Source of the DNA: Burkholderia latens
GTDB lineage: Bacteria; Pseudomonadota; Gammaproteobacteria; Burkholderiales; Burkholderiaceae
Length of the DNA stretch: 64,000 nt
Assembly: GCF_902499045.1 (NCBI RefSeq)
Contig: NZ_CABVPL010000037.1
Coordinates: forward strand, 1-64,000
Reading direction: 5' to 3'
The notes under the pieces are model-generated. The model was not told the origin of the DNA. It searched no databases and worked only from the letters and a program-made list of their open reading frames with translations. The stretch's first letter is position 1; the number at the start of each line of letters is the position of its first letter. A program made the position numbers and the translations under genes. Positions 44,414 to 53,969 of the stretch are shown here, in pieces.

Positions 44414-46288
44414 ATGACAGCCCAGCCGAACGACGTGCCGATTGCAGACACGATCTTCTTCAACGGCAAGATTGCCACGCAGGACGACCAGCGGTCGTTC
44501 GTCACCGCGCTCGCGGTCAAGGACGGCCGCGTGCTCGCGGCCGGCAACGACCATCAGGTGATGCGTCATGCGGGCGGCAATACGCCGCGCATCGACCTGA
44601 ACGGCCGCACGGTGATCCCGGGCCTGAACGACTCGCACCTGCACGTGATCCGCGGCGGCCTGAACTTCAACATGGAGCTGCGCTGGGACGGCGTGCCGTC
44701 GCTCGCCGACGCGCTCGACATGCTGCGCCGGCAGGTGCAGCGCACGCCCGCGCCGCAGTGGGTCCGTGTGGTCGGCGGCTGGAACGAACTGCAGTTTGCC
44801 GAACGGCGCCTGCCGACTCTCGACGAGATCAACGCGATCGCGCCCGATACGCCGGTGTTCATCCTGCATCTGTACGACAGCGCGCTGCTCAACGGCGCCG
44901 CGCTGCGCGCGGTCGGCTACACGAAAGACACGCCGAACCCGCCGGGCGGCGAGATCCAGCGCGACCGCCACGGCAATCCGACCGGCATGCTGGTCGCTCG
45001 GCCGAATGCCGGGATCCTGTACGCGACGCTCGCGAAGGGCCCGAAGCTCGGCTACGACGATCAGATGAATTCGACGCGGCATTTCATGCGCGAACTGAAC
45101 CGTCTCGGCGTGACGAGCGCGATCGATGCAGGCGGCGGTTTCCAGGCCTATCCCGACGACTATGCGGTGATCATGGATCTCGCGAAGCGCGGCGAACTGA
45201 CGATGCGCATCGCGTACAACCTGTTCACGCAGAATGCGAAGCAGGAGATCGAGGACTTCGCGAAGTGGGTGAAGATGACGAAGCCCGGCGACGGCGACGA
45301 ATTCCTGCGCGTGAACGGCGCGGGCGAAATGCTGGTGTTCTCGGCCGCCGACTTCGAGGATTTCCTGGAACCGCGCCCCGATCTGCCCGATTCGCTCGAG
45401 GCGGAGCTGACCGCGGTCGTCCGGCTGCTCGTGCAGAACCGCTGGCCGTTCCGGCTGCATGCGACGTACGACGAATCGATCAGCCGCTTCCTGAACGTGT
45501 TCGAAGCGGTGAACCGCGAGATTCCGTTCAACGGGCTGCGCTGGTTCTTCGACCACTGCGAGACGATCTCGGACGCCAACATCGCGCGCATCGCGGCGCT
45601 CGGCGGCGGCATCGCGGTGCAGCACCGGATGGCGTTCCAGGGCGAGTACTTCATCGCGCGCTACGGCGCGGACGCGGCCACGCGCACGCCGCCGATCCGC
45701 GCGATGCTGGCTGCGGGCCTGCCCGTCGGCGCGGGTACCGACGCGACGCGCGTCGCGAGCTACAACCCGTTCGTCTCGCTGTACTGGATGGTGTCGGGGC
45801 GCACCGTCGGCGGCACCGCGCTGTACGGCGAACGCAACCGGCTCGACCGGATGGAAGCGTTGCGCCGCTATACCGTCGGCAGTGCGTGGTTCTCGAGCGA
45901 GGACGACCGCAAGGGCGCGCTCGTGCCGGGCCAGTACGCGGACTTCGCGGTGCTCACCGACGACTATTTCACCGTCGACGAGCCGCAGATCAAATACCTG
46001 TCGTCGGTGCTCACGGTGGTCAACGGCAAGGTCGTGCACGCGGACGATGAGTTTGCGCCGCTTGCGCCGCCGTCGCTGCCGGTCAGCCCCGAGTGGTCGC
46101 CGGTCGCCGAATTCGGCGGCTACAGCCGCTACCGCCCCGTCGCGACCGCGCGCGCGTGCATCGACAGTTGTGCGAATCAGTGCGGCGTGCACGGTCACGG
46201 CCATCTCGCGGCCTGGCGCCACGACGTGCCCGTGAGCGACGACAAGGGTTTCTGGGGCGCACTCGGCTGCAGTTGCTTCGCGTTCTGA
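44414..46288 (+). CDS. YtcJ-type amidohydrolase with Cys-rich C-terminal tail
   Basis: A 624-residue metal-dependent amidohydrolase. The first metal motif is GLNDSHLHVIRGG (family HxH); WFFDHCETISDANIARIAALGGGIAVQHR supplies further His residues, and GAGTDATRVASYNPF the metal-binding Asp. GGGGAA precedes the ATG at 44414. The last 45 or so residues form an unusual extension with Cys-x3-Cys-x3-Cys, HGHGH and a terminal Cys-x-Cys (GCSCFAF), which suggests an extra metal or redox site. It is followed 204 bp later by a YcaC-like hydrolase. Substrate unknown. Confidence 0.85.
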   Translation: MTAQPNDVPIADTIFFNGKIATQDDQRSFVTALAVKDGRVLAAGNDHQVMRHAGGNTPRIDLNGRTVIPGLNDSHLHVIRGGLNFNMELRWDGVPSLADALDMLRRQVQRTPAPQWVRVVGGWNELQFAERRLPTLDEINAIAPDTPVFILHLYDSALLNGAALRAVGYTKDTPNPPGGEIQRDRHGNPTGMLVARPNAGILYATLAKGPKLGYDDQMNSTRHFMRELNRLGVTSAIDAGGGFQAYPDDYAVIMDLAKRGELTMRIAYNLFTQNAKQEIEDFAKWVKMTKPGDGDEFLRVNGAGEMLVFSAADFEDFLEPRPDLPDSLEAELTAVVRLLVQNRWPFRLHATYDESISRFLNVFEAVNREIPFNGLRWFFDHCETISDANIARIAALGGGIAVQHRMAFQGEYFIARYGADAATRTPPIRAMLAAGLPVGAGTDATRVASYNPFVSLYWMVSGRTVGGTALYGERNRLDRMEALRRYTVGSAWFSSEDDRKGALVPGQYADFAVLTDDYFTVDEPQIKYLSSVLTVVNGKVVHADDEFAPLAPPSLPVSPEWSPVAEFGGYSRYRPVATARACIDSCANQCGVHGHGHLAAWRHDVPVSDDKGFWGALGCSCFAF

Positions 46289-46492
46289 TCCGCGGCGCTC
46301 AGCCGCGCCCTGCCTGAATCGGGGCGCGTGGTGCCGAGTGCCGGCGCCGCGCGTCCGATGTGCGCCCATCGGCGCGGCCAACGCCGCGCCGGCACGGGCG
46401 CGCACCCTGCCCGGCCATGCCTGCCTGCTGCCGGCATGGCCCAACACCGGCGCGTCGATCTTCCGACGCCGCCGAATCCATGGAGAATTGCA

Positions 46493-47146
46493 ATGCCCAT
46501 CGCGAAAGCCCAACCCGGCAAGACCCTCATCGACCCGACCAACCACACGCTGATCATGATCGACTTCCAGTCGCAGATGTCGTTCGCGACGAAGTCGATC
46601 GATCCGAACCTGCTGCGCAACAACACGGCGCTCGTGTCGAAGGCCGCGAAGGAATTCAACGTGCCGACGATCCTCACGACGGTCGCCGAGAAGACCTTCT
46701 CCGGCCCGATGTACGAGGAAATCACGTCGGTGTTCCCCGACGAAAAGCTGATCGACCGCACGTCGATGAATACGTGGGAAGATCCGCGCATCGCCGAGCG
46801 CGTGAATGCGATCGGCAAGGACAAGATCGTGCTGGCCGGGTTGTGGACGTCGGTGTGCATCGTCGGCCCGTCGCTGTCCGCGATCGATCAGGGCTTCGAA
46901 GTCTACGTGATCGCCGACGCGTGCGGCGACGTGTCCGACGAGGCGCATGAACGCGCGATGCAGCGCATGATCCAGGCCGGCGCGCGTCCGATGACGTCGC
47001 TGCAATACCTGCTCGAACTGCAACGCGACTGGGCGCGCACCGAAACGTACGCACAGACGACGAAGACCGCCGCGCAGCACGGCGGCGCTTACGGCCTCGG
47101 CATCACGTACGCGAAGACGATGTTCGGCGCGAGCGAAGGTCACTGA
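46493..47146 (+). CDS. Isochorismatase-like cysteine hydrolase (YcaC type)
   Basis: A 217-residue hydrolase of the isochorismatase-like superfamily. The catalytic Asp lies in LIMIDFQSQM, a Lys in VAEKTF, and the nucleophile Cys in LAGLWTSVCIVGPSL. Length and wording resemble YcaC-like amidases of uncertain substrate. GGAGAATTGCA places the start at 46493. It follows the amidohydrolase in the same direction, so the two may act on successive amide or cyclic substrates. The following 473 bp (47147-47619) hold no gene I can support. Confidence 0.88.
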   Translation: MPIAKAQPGKTLIDPTNHTLIMIDFQSQMSFATKSIDPNLLRNNTALVSKAAKEFNVPTILTTVAEKTFSGPMYEEITSVFPDEKLIDRTSMNTWEDPRIAERVNAIGKDKIVLAGLWTSVCIVGPSLSAIDQGFEVYVIADACGDVSDEAHERAMQRMIQAGARPMTSLQYLLELQRDWARTETYAQTTKTAAQHGGAYGLGITYAKTMFGASEGH

Positions 47147-47619
47147 TCTCCGCTGCCGGCGGCGCGAACTGCGTGCCGCCGGCTTGCGTCCCCGCTGCTG
47201 CCGGCCGGCTCGCTCATCGCCGGCAGCGCGGCGCGAGCGGACGCGCGTCGGCCGATCGAATCGTGCAGGCGCTCATTTCCTTCTCGAGCCACGCGATCAG
47301 GCCGAACGATGCGTGCGCTTTCTTCGCCGGCCGAATCATCATCCGTTCCCCTGTCACGACAGGGCTGATCGCCTCGCACATCAGCCTGCTGGTTCCGGTT
47401 TCCTGCGGATCACCGTCAACGAGTCTTCGCTGTGCGGTTGACGGACGGTCATCGCAGTGATCGCATCGACGGTCGCATGAAGACGCGTGCCGGCGAGCAC
47501 GCGCGGCGCACCGTAGCCTGCCGGGTCGCAGAGTATCCGCATATCGGAGCGAAGGCGAAGGCAGCGTGACGGCCGGGTCGTCGCTGGTGACGGAATCATG
47601 CGTGCGCGCCGCCGAAGCG

Positions 47620-48033
47620 CTACGCGCGCCGGCGCACGATGCTCGGCAGCGCGTAGCGGCCGGCACCCGCGATCGCGATCGTGCCGAATAGAATCAGCAG
47701 CATCCACGCGAACTGCGCATCGCGCAGCGGCCAGTCCGGATGGACGAACACCAGCGCGACGAGCGTGACGATCATCACCGGCAGCGCGGCGAGCCTCGGG
47801 TACACGCCGACGATCATGAAGACCGGACACACGACTTCGGCGAAGATCGCGAACAGGATCGACAGCGTGCGGCCGAGATGGAACGGATCCTCGATCGCGG
47901 CGGCTTCGGACGCGTAATGCAGGACCTTCGGCAAGCCGTGGACCACGATCAGCAGCACGCTGGCTGAAACACGCAGAAACAGCAGGCCGAGGTCGGTCGC
48001 GTGGCTGGAAAGGTCGGGGTGGGCAGGTTTCAT
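47620..48033 (-). CDS. DoxX-family membrane protein
   Basis: A 137-residue inner-membrane protein with four hydrophobic segments, including DLGLLFLRVSASVLLIVVHGLPK and FAEVVCPVFMIVGVYPRLAALP, typical of DoxX/DoxD-like quinone-associated proteins. The start is uncertain: ATG 48033 lacks a strong ribosome binding site and a GTG at 48069 is in frame. A phased TTCAG triple repeat lies about 150 bp upstream in the same orientation. Confidence 0.83.
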   Translation of the reverse strand: MKPAHPDLSSHATDLGLLFLRVSASVLLIVVHGLPKVLHYASEAAAIEDPFHLGRTLSILFAIFAEVVCPVFMIVGVYPRLAALPVMIVTLVALVFVHPDWPLRDAQFAWMLLILFGTIAIAGAGRYALPSIVRRRA

Positions 48034-48186
48034 GCGGCAGTTCGTCGGTTGAGCGGGATGCGCGGTGACGCGTGCGCCGGCATTCAGTGGCGCGCGCGAG
48101 GCCGTCCGGTGCAGAGGCGGCACGCGCGCGCCGGCACCGTCCGCACCGTCCGTTCAGGCAATCTACGCGCGCCGGGCGCCGGCGTC

Positions 48187-48212
48187 CTGTATCGGCGCTG
48201 AAACGTTCTGAA
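48187..48212 (-). promoter_or_regulatory. Phased triple repeat TTCAG-type, copy 2
   Basis: Read on the minus strand: TTCAG (48212-48208), N5, TTCAG (48202-48198), N6, TACAG (48191-48187). Spacing is identical to copies 1, 3 and 5. It lies between the ATPase regulator gene and DoxX, pointing at DoxX. Confidence 0.55.
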
Positions 48213-48240
48213 GCACGGACTGCGTGGCGCCGGCCCGCCG

Positions 48241-50052
48241 TCAGGCATCGCCCGACGGCGCTTCAGTCTCGGCCGCATCGAGTCCGAGCGCGTGCACTTC
48301 CGACCATGCGTCATGCGCCGCCTGCGTCGATCCGGCCGTATGCGCGAGCGCCGCCGCGTACGCGGCGAGCAATCGCACGCGCGCGTCGGTGGACACCGCC
48401 ATGGCGTCCGCATCCGCATCGCGCATCGCATCGAGCGCCACGTGCGCACGTTCGCGGCATTCGTCGACGAGCGACAGGTCGAACAGGCAAGGCACCGCGA
48501 CGGCCGCGAGCGCGATGCCGAGCGCCGCATCGCCATGCGGCGAGAACGCCCAATCGAGCGCGGCACGCAGGTTGCCGAGCTCGCGCCGAACCGCATCGAG
48601 CCGCGTCGCGCCGGCGGGCTCGCTGCCGGGCTTCGCGCGGCCGTGCGGCGCTTGCCGGAACAACGCGAGGAAGTAGTTCGCGTGCGCACGGGCGGCGGCC
48701 GCGCTGTCGCCGTGACTGTCGAGTTGCTGGCGCGCGTACGCGCGCGTGGTCGTCAACAGCCGGTAGCGCGGTGCGCCCTGCGAAGTCTCGAGAATCACCA
48801 GCGATTTCGCGACGAGGCCCGCGATCGTCTCGAGCAGATCGGCGCCGGCGAGTCCATTCGGACCGACGACCGCTCGCACGGCCTCGATCGAGAAGCCGTC
48901 GCGGAACACGCCGAGCCAGCGCAACAACAGGCGCTCGGCATCGCCGAGCAGCCGATAGCTCCAGTCGTACATCGCCTGCAGCGTCTGATGACGCGGGAGC
49001 GCGGTGCGAAAGCCACCGGTCAGCAGCCGGAAGTGATCGTCGAGATGCGCGGCCAGCACGTCGATGCCGAGCACGGCGGCACGGGCCGCGGCGAGCTCGA
49101 TCGCGAGCGGCAGGCCGTCGAGGCGGCGGCAGACCGACGCCATCAGCGACAGGCTGCGCGGATCGAGCGGAAAGCGCGGATCGGCCGCGCGGGCGCGCGC
49201 CGCGAACAACTGCACGGCGCTCGCGCTCATCGCGTCGCCGCCGCCCGCGCCTTCGTCCGGCACGTCGAGCGGCGGCACCGGGCATACGCGCTCGCCGTGG
49301 ATGCGCAGCGATTCACGGCTCGTCGCGAGCACGCACAGCCCGTCGTCCGCATCGGTGAGCGCGCTCGCGATTTGCGCGGCGGCGTCGAGCAGGTGCTCGC
49401 AATTGTCGAGCACGAGCAGCATCCGGCGGCGCGCGACGCTGGCGAGCACCGTTTCGAGCGTCAGCGAGCCGGTCGGCTGCGCGATGCCGAATGCACCGGC
49501 GAGCGCGTCGGGCACGAAGCGCGGACACGCGACCGTCGCAAGCGACACGAACACCGTGCCTTCCGGAAAGCGCGCGTCCGCGCGTGCGGCCGCCTCGATC
49601 GCGACCCGCGTCTTGCCGATGCCGCCCGCGCCGACCAGCGTCACGATGCGCGCGGTCTGCAGCGCCGCGAGCACGTCGGCGACCGTCTGTTCGCGGCCGA
49701 ACAGCGCGCCCGGCGCAACGGACGGCCGCGACATCGCAGGGCGCACCGGTGCGTCGTCCTCGTGCTGGCCGGCCACGAGCCGATAGCCGCGCCCGGGCAC
49801 CGTCACGATCAGGTTCCGGTCGCCTGCCAGCGCCTTGCGCAGCGAAGCGATGTGCACCTGCAGGTTGTTTTCTTCCACCACGGTGTGCGGCCACACGCGC
49901 TGCATGATTTCGTCTTTCGATACCAGCGCACCGTTCGCCCGAATCAACAGCTCGAGAATTTCGAATGCGCGGCTGCCGACCCGCAGCAGCTTGCCGTTCG
50001 AACGTATTTCACGTCTGTCGAGAAAAACGTGAAGTGTTCCAATCCGGATCAT
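48241..50052 (-). CDS. Winged-helix (OmpR-type) regulator with STAND ATPase domain
   Basis: A 603-residue regulator. Residues 1-95 form an OmpR/CadC-like winged helix (LELLIRANGALVSKDEIMQR, NLQVHIASLRKALAGDRN, VPGRGYRLV). Residues about 115-400 are a STAND/NB-ARC-like ATPase with P-loop GAGGIGKT (141-148), Walker B RMLLVLDNCEHLL and LATSRESLRI. The rest is helical, TPR-like. Such proteins are ligand-controlled molecular switches. OmpR-type winged helices bind 10- to 11-bp-phased direct repeats, which makes this the best local candidate for the TTCAG triple repeats. Confidence 0.88.
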   Translation of the reverse strand: MIRIGTLHVFLDRREIRSNGKLLRVGSRAFEILELLIRANGALVSKDEIMQRVWPHTVVEENNLQVHIASLRKALAGDRNLIVTVPGRGYRLVAGQHEDDAPVRPAMSRPSVAPGALFGREQTVADVLAALQTARIVTLVGAGGIGKTRVAIEAAARADARFPEGTVFVSLATVACPRFVPDALAGAFGIAQPTGSLTLETVLASVARRRMLLVLDNCEHLLDAAAQIASALTDADDGLCVLATSRESLRIHGERVCPVPPLDVPDEGAGGGDAMSASAVQLFAARARAADPRFPLDPRSLSLMASVCRRLDGLPLAIELAAARAAVLGIDVLAAHLDDHFRLLTGGFRTALPRHQTLQAMYDWSYRLLGDAERLLLRWLGVFRDGFSIEAVRAVVGPNGLAGADLLETIAGLVAKSLVILETSQGAPRYRLLTTTRAYARQQLDSHGDSAAAARAHANYFLALFRQAPHGRAKPGSEPAGATRLDAVRRELGNLRAALDWAFSPHGDAALGIALAAVAVPCLFDLSLVDECRERAHVALDAMRDADADAMAVSTDARVRLLAAYAAALAHTAGSTQAAHDAWSEVHALGLDAAETEAPSGDA

Positions 50053-50412
50053 GGGAATTTCTTGTTGGTGACATTCAACGGCGCGCCGTTTTGAGCCGGC
50101 CGCCGGTTTCGCTCAATGCTACGGTATTTGCATGGCCGAATGATTCAAATTATCAGAATGAAACGCTCGAATTTTTTGAAATGACGAAAAGCGCGGCAGT
50201 GGAGTGCGGAGTTCCAGCGGGCTCATGCACCGAAAAGCGGCGCGCGTGCGCGGGCACCCTGCGCAAATGGTGCATTCGTATCTGAATTCTCGTTTTGATA
50301 TATCCGACGAATACAATGCAATGCGTCGCACAGAGTAATGCGCGATGCCATTTATCGGCTTCGGCAGAACCGCTGAATGAATCGCCGCGTCGTTCGGCTG
50401 CATCGCGCGATA
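50053..50412. other. 360-bp gap, moderately AT-rich
   Basis: No gene is supported. The left part (50053-50200) is AT-rich and probably carries the promoter of the minus-strand ATPase regulator. Confidence 0.35.
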
Positions 50413-50844
50413 TCACGCGGCTGCGTGCCGGCTCACGAACCGCTCGAGCGCGTCGGCGAGGATCATTTCCCGGCAGTTGGCCGGACGTTTCGCGCCGCGC
50501 CACTGCGGCTTGTAAATAGGGTCGCCCGCCCGAATCCGCTGTCCGGTCAGCGCGCAGCGCCCCGGCCCGCGCGCCTTCGCGCTGATCCAGCGCTGCTCGT
50601 CGTAGCGGCAGCGCGTCGCATCGCTCCACGACACCAGCATCGACGAATCGGTCTGCCGCTCCACGGCGACGATCGCGCTGCGCCGGCGCATGTCGCCGCT
50701 CGAAGGCGTCGGCGCATCGTCCGCATGCGCGCGGCGCGAGCCGTCCGCCGTCCGCTCGCGCGGCATCGGCATCATTCGGACGCTCGCGGCGGGCGACGGC
50801 CTGAGCGACGTGATCATGTGCTCCCAACGATTGAAGGCGTCCAT
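50413..50844 (-). CDS. DUF3331-family protein
   Basis: A 143-residue protein with the DUF3331 pattern: VSWSDATRCRYDEQRW, then GRCALTGQRIRAGDPIYKP and NCREMILADALERF, with spaced Cys residues (RCRY, GRCALT, NCRE) as possible metal ligands. The family is largely found in Burkholderia and has no known function. The start at 50844 (MDAFNRWEHMITSLRP) is a choice within a longer frame. It is divergent from the alpha/beta hydrolase gene. Confidence 0.75.
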   Translation of the reverse strand: MDAFNRWEHMITSLRPSPAASVRMMPMPRERTADGSRRAHADDAPTPSSGDMRRRSAIVAVERQTDSSMLVSWSDATRCRYDEQRWISAKARGPGRCALTGQRIRAGDPIYKPQWRGAKRPANCREMILADALERFVSRHAAA

Positions 50845-51019
50845 GGCGGCATATCCAGGCAAGTGACGGGCGGTGTATGCGGTCTCGGTTCCGCGCGCGC
50901 GGCACGAAACGCGTTGCGAGTGACCCGATGCTGACGATAGTCGCCGTTCGCTGAAGAGTCCCGGTCGCGCGCTTAATTTTTCTGCAGTGCGGCAATTGCC
51001 ACCGCGCGGCGCGGCCGCG

Positions 51020-51045
51020 TTCAAGAAAATTCAGCCGGATTTCAG
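51020..51045 (+). promoter_or_regulatory. Phased triple repeat TTCAG-type, copy 3
   Basis: TTCAA (51020), TTCAG (51030) and TTCAG (51041): 10- and 11-bp steps, about 173 bp before the alpha/beta hydrolase start and in the same direction. Confidence 0.55.
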
Positions 51046-51217
51046 TACGGCACGCACCGCACCGCGATACGCTCCCGACGGCATTCGCTCGTCCGCGCTG
51101 CACGACCGTGCGCGCGACGACGCAAGCGGACCGGCCGCGGGCGGGATGGCCGCGGCCGATCGTCACCGATCCACCATCCCGCGCGGCCAGGTTGCGCCGC
51201 TCGTTCCAGGAGTCCAG

Positions 51218-52198
51218 ATGCATTCCGAACCCACCGACGCCGTATCGTCGCCCCGCCGCCGCGACATGTTGCTGGCGGGCGCGACGACCGTCGCGGCAGC
51301 CGCCCTGCCCGCGATGGCGGCCGCGGCCGGCACGCCTTCGCGCAGCGCCTCTTCAGCCCACCCAGGAGCCCACACGATGAACACGATCACCACGAAAGAC
51401 GGCACGCAGATCTACTTCAAGGACTGGGGCAGCGGCCGCCCGGTCGTGTTCTCGCACGGCTGGCCGCTGTGCGCGGACGCATGGGACGCGCAGATGCTGT
51501 TCCTCGTGCAGCACGGCTATCGCGTGATCGCACACGACCGTCGCGGCCACGGCCGTTCGAGCCAGCCGTCGCACGGCAACGACATGAACACGTACGCGGA
51601 CGATCTCGCCGCGCTGCTCGACGCGCTCGACGTGCGCGAAGCGACGCTCGTCGGCCACTCGACCGGCGGCGGCGAAGTCGCGCGCTACATCGGCCGCCAC
51701 GGCACGAAGCGCGTGTCGAAGGCCGTGCTGATCGGCGCGGTGCCGCCGCAGATGGTGAAGTCGCCGACCAATCCCGGCGGCCTGCCGATGGACGTGTTCG
51801 ACGGCATCCGCAAGAACGTCGCGGAAAACCGTTCGCAGTTCTACAAGGATCTCGCGGTGCCGTTCTTCGGTTTCAACCGGCCGAACGCGAAGCCGTCGCA
51901 GGGCACGATCGACGCATTCTGGTCGCAGGGGATGATGGGCGGTATCCACGGCCAGTATCTGTGCGTGAAGGAATTTTCCGAAGTCGACTACACGGACGAT
52001 CTCAAGAAGATCGACGTGCCGACGCTCGTGCTGCATGGCGACGACGACCAGATCGTGCCGATCGACGATTCGGCCCGGCTGTCGTCGAAGATCGTCAAGC
52101 ACGCGGTGCTGAAGGTGATCGAAGGCGGATCGCACGGCATGTGCGTCGTGAACGCCGATCGCATCAACGCCGAGCTGCTCGCGTTCCTGCAGGCGTAA
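51218..52198 (+). CDS. Alpha/beta hydrolase, non-heme chloroperoxidase-like, Tat-exported
   Basis: A 326-residue hydrolase. A Tat-like signal ([20 protein letters not shown]) precedes a perhydrolase-type alpha/beta fold: [15 protein letters not shown] oxyanion region, nucleophile Ser in [13 protein letters not shown], Asp in [10 protein letters not shown] and His in EGGSHGM. AGGAGTCCAG places the ATG at 51218. An internal Met (51378, MNTITTKDG) gives the size of cytoplasmic relatives, so the export signal may be an addition. It probably acts as an esterase or perhydrolase; a TTCAG triple repeat upstream suggests joint control with DoxX. Confidence 0.88.
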   Translation: MHSEPTDAVSSPRRRDMLLAGATTVAAAALPAMAAAAGTPSRSASSAHPGAHTMNTITTKDGTQIYFKDWGSGRPVVFSHGWPLCADAWDAQMLFLVQHGYRVIAHDRRGHGRSSQPSHGNDMNTYADDLAALLDALDVREATLVGHSTGGGEVARYIGRHGTKRVSKAVLIGAVPPQMVKSPTNPGGLPMDVFDGIRKNVAENRSQFYKDLAVPFFGFNRPNAKPSQGTIDAFWSQGMMGGIHGQYLCVKEFSEVDYTDDLKKIDVPTLVLHGDDDQIVPIDDSARLSSKIVKHAVLKVIEGGSHGMCVVNADRINAELLAFLQA

Positions 52199-52264
52199 GC
52201 GCACGCAAGCACACGTACGCGGGCCGTCTGCCGTGGCGAGCATGCCGCCGCGGCAGGCGTGCCG

Positions 52265-52289
52265 TTCAGGATTTTTCAGAAAATTTCAG
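52265..52289 (+). promoter_or_regulatory. Phased triple repeat TTCAG-type, copy 4
   Basis: Three perfect TTCAG units at 52265, 52275 and 52285 (10-bp steps). Unlike the other copies it has no gene just downstream; it lies between the hydrolase stop and the 3' end of the minus-strand transporter. Confidence 0.45.
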
Positions 52290-52305
52290 CCGCACGGTGC
52301 CGCGG

Positions 52306-53886
52306 TCACGACGTCCGCACCGGGCGCAGCAGGATGCCGATCAGTGCGCCGGCGATCGCGAAAGCCATCGCGACGCGGAAATTGTCGGCCAGCGCGAGCG
52401 TGGTCGCCTGCACGCGCACCGCGCGGTCGACGAGCGCGTAGGCGGCCTGGTTGCCGGTCGCGAGCGTGGCGCCGTGCGCGACCAGCGACGCCGCGCCGGC
52501 CCGCAGCCGCTCGAGCGTTTCCGGATCCGACAGCGACACATGCAGACCGACGAGATTCGAATGGGTACCCTCCCTGATCCGCTGAATCACCGCGATCGAC
52601 GTCGTGCCGAGCTGCCCGCTCAGCAGGCGCGTCGTCTGCACGACGGCTCCGAACGTCAGCGCATGTTCGGCCGTGACGTGCTTGCCGAAGAAGAAGATGA
52701 CGGACGTCAGCGCCATCGTCTGGCCGAGCGCCTGCAGCAGCTGCGACGGAATGAAGTCGGGTTCGGCCCACGCCGACGTCAGATGCGACCCGAGCGCGAA
52801 CGCGATCGCCACCATCACGAAGCCGGCCACGATCAGCCGGCGCGGATCGGCGCGCTGCAGCAGCAGCGCGACACACGGCGCGAACAGCAGCTGCGGTATC
52901 GCGATCCAGCGCAGCGTGTCGCCGATCTGCAGTGGCCGAAGGCCGTACGTGCTGGCGAGGAACAGCGACGGGATGAAGCTCGTGTTGAGCACCGTGAAGC
53001 GCACGAGCGCGACGAGCACGATCAGCAGCGCGACGTTCGGCCGCGCGAGGTAGCCGAGATCGAGGCCCGCACGCGCCGATGCGAGCTCGTGGATCAGGAA
53101 CGCGGCAACCATCACGATGCCGGCGGCGAGCAGCACGACGATCAGCGGCGACTGCAGCCAGAACAGCCGCTCGCCCTGGTCGAGCGCGATGCACAGGCAC
53201 GCGAATCCGCCCGCGCCGAGCAGCATGCCGCGCGCATCGATGCCGGACGCGAAGCGCTTGACCGGCTCGTCGGCGAGCGACAGCATCAGGCACGCGATGA
53301 ACGGCACGGTCAGCACCGCGTTCTGCCAGAACAGCCAGCGCCAGCTCAGGTGCTCGCTGTACCAGCCTTCGAGCGTGGCCGACAGGTTCAGCGACATCTC
53401 CAGATTCATCGCATACGCGGCGATGCCGAACGGAATCAGCCGCGGCGGCAGCGTGCGAACGACGAAGCCGACCGTCAGCGGCACGAACACGCCGGACGCG
53501 AGCCCCGCGATCGCCTGGAACACGATGAACGCGCCGAATTGCGTGCAAAGCGGCAGCACGCTTTCGGCGCCGAGAAACACGACGGCACCCGCGACGAGCA
53601 CGCGGCGTGTGCCGAACATGAACGCCGCGGCGATCGCGAGCGGCCCGATGAACATCTGCGACGCGGTAAACGCGGTGTTGATCCACGCGCCTTCGTCGAC
53701 GCCGACGCCGAGCGCGCCGCGCACGTCGGCGAGCCCGAGCGACGTGATGCGCGACGTCAGCGTCGCGATGACCGCGCCGAGCAGCACGGCCGCGATCGCG
53801 GCGATCGACCGAAACGTCGGAATGTCCGACGCCGGCCCGAGCGCCGGCGCGGGCGTTGCACTACCGGTGGCGAACGTGGTGTTCAT
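52306..53886 (-). CDS. DHA2-family MFS drug exporter (EmrB-like)
   Basis: A 526-residue inner-membrane pump with about 14 hydrophobic segments. VLLGAVIATLTSRITSLGLA opens the first helix; AGLASGVFVPLTVGFVVRTLP is the motif-C-like region; WRWLFWQNAVLTVPF is typical of the DHA2 family. It lies divergent from an HlyD-type adaptor and a NodT-type outer-membrane channel, 83 bp away, completing a tripartite efflux pump. The start at 53886 has only a distant GGGAG. Confidence 0.9.
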   Translation of the reverse strand: MNTTFATGSATPAPALGPASDIPTFRSIAAIAAVLLGAVIATLTSRITSLGLADVRGALGVGVDEGAWINTAFTASQMFIGPLAIAAAFMFGTRRVLVAGAVVFLGAESVLPLCTQFGAFIVFQAIAGLASGVFVPLTVGFVVRTLPPRLIPFGIAAYAMNLEMSLNLSATLEGWYSEHLSWRWLFWQNAVLTVPFIACLMLSLADEPVKRFASGIDARGMLLGAGGFACLCIALDQGERLFWLQSPLIVVLLAAGIVMVAAFLIHELASARAGLDLGYLARPNVALLIVLVALVRFTVLNTSFIPSLFLASTYGLRPLQIGDTLRWIAIPQLLFAPCVALLLQRADPRRLIVAGFVMVAIAFALGSHLTSAWAEPDFIPSQLLQALGQTMALTSVIFFFGKHVTAEHALTFGAVVQTTRLLSGQLGTTSIAVIQRIREGTHSNLVGLHVSLSDPETLERLRAGAASLVAHGATLATGNQAAYALVDRAVRVQATTLALADNFRVAMAFAIAGALIGILLRPVRTS

Positions 53887-53969
53887 CGTCGAGCGGCGCT
53901 CCCCTGTCGAGTTGGCGCAAGCATAACGCGGTGCGTAGAATCCTGCCCGTACGTTGGAGCTCACCGACC

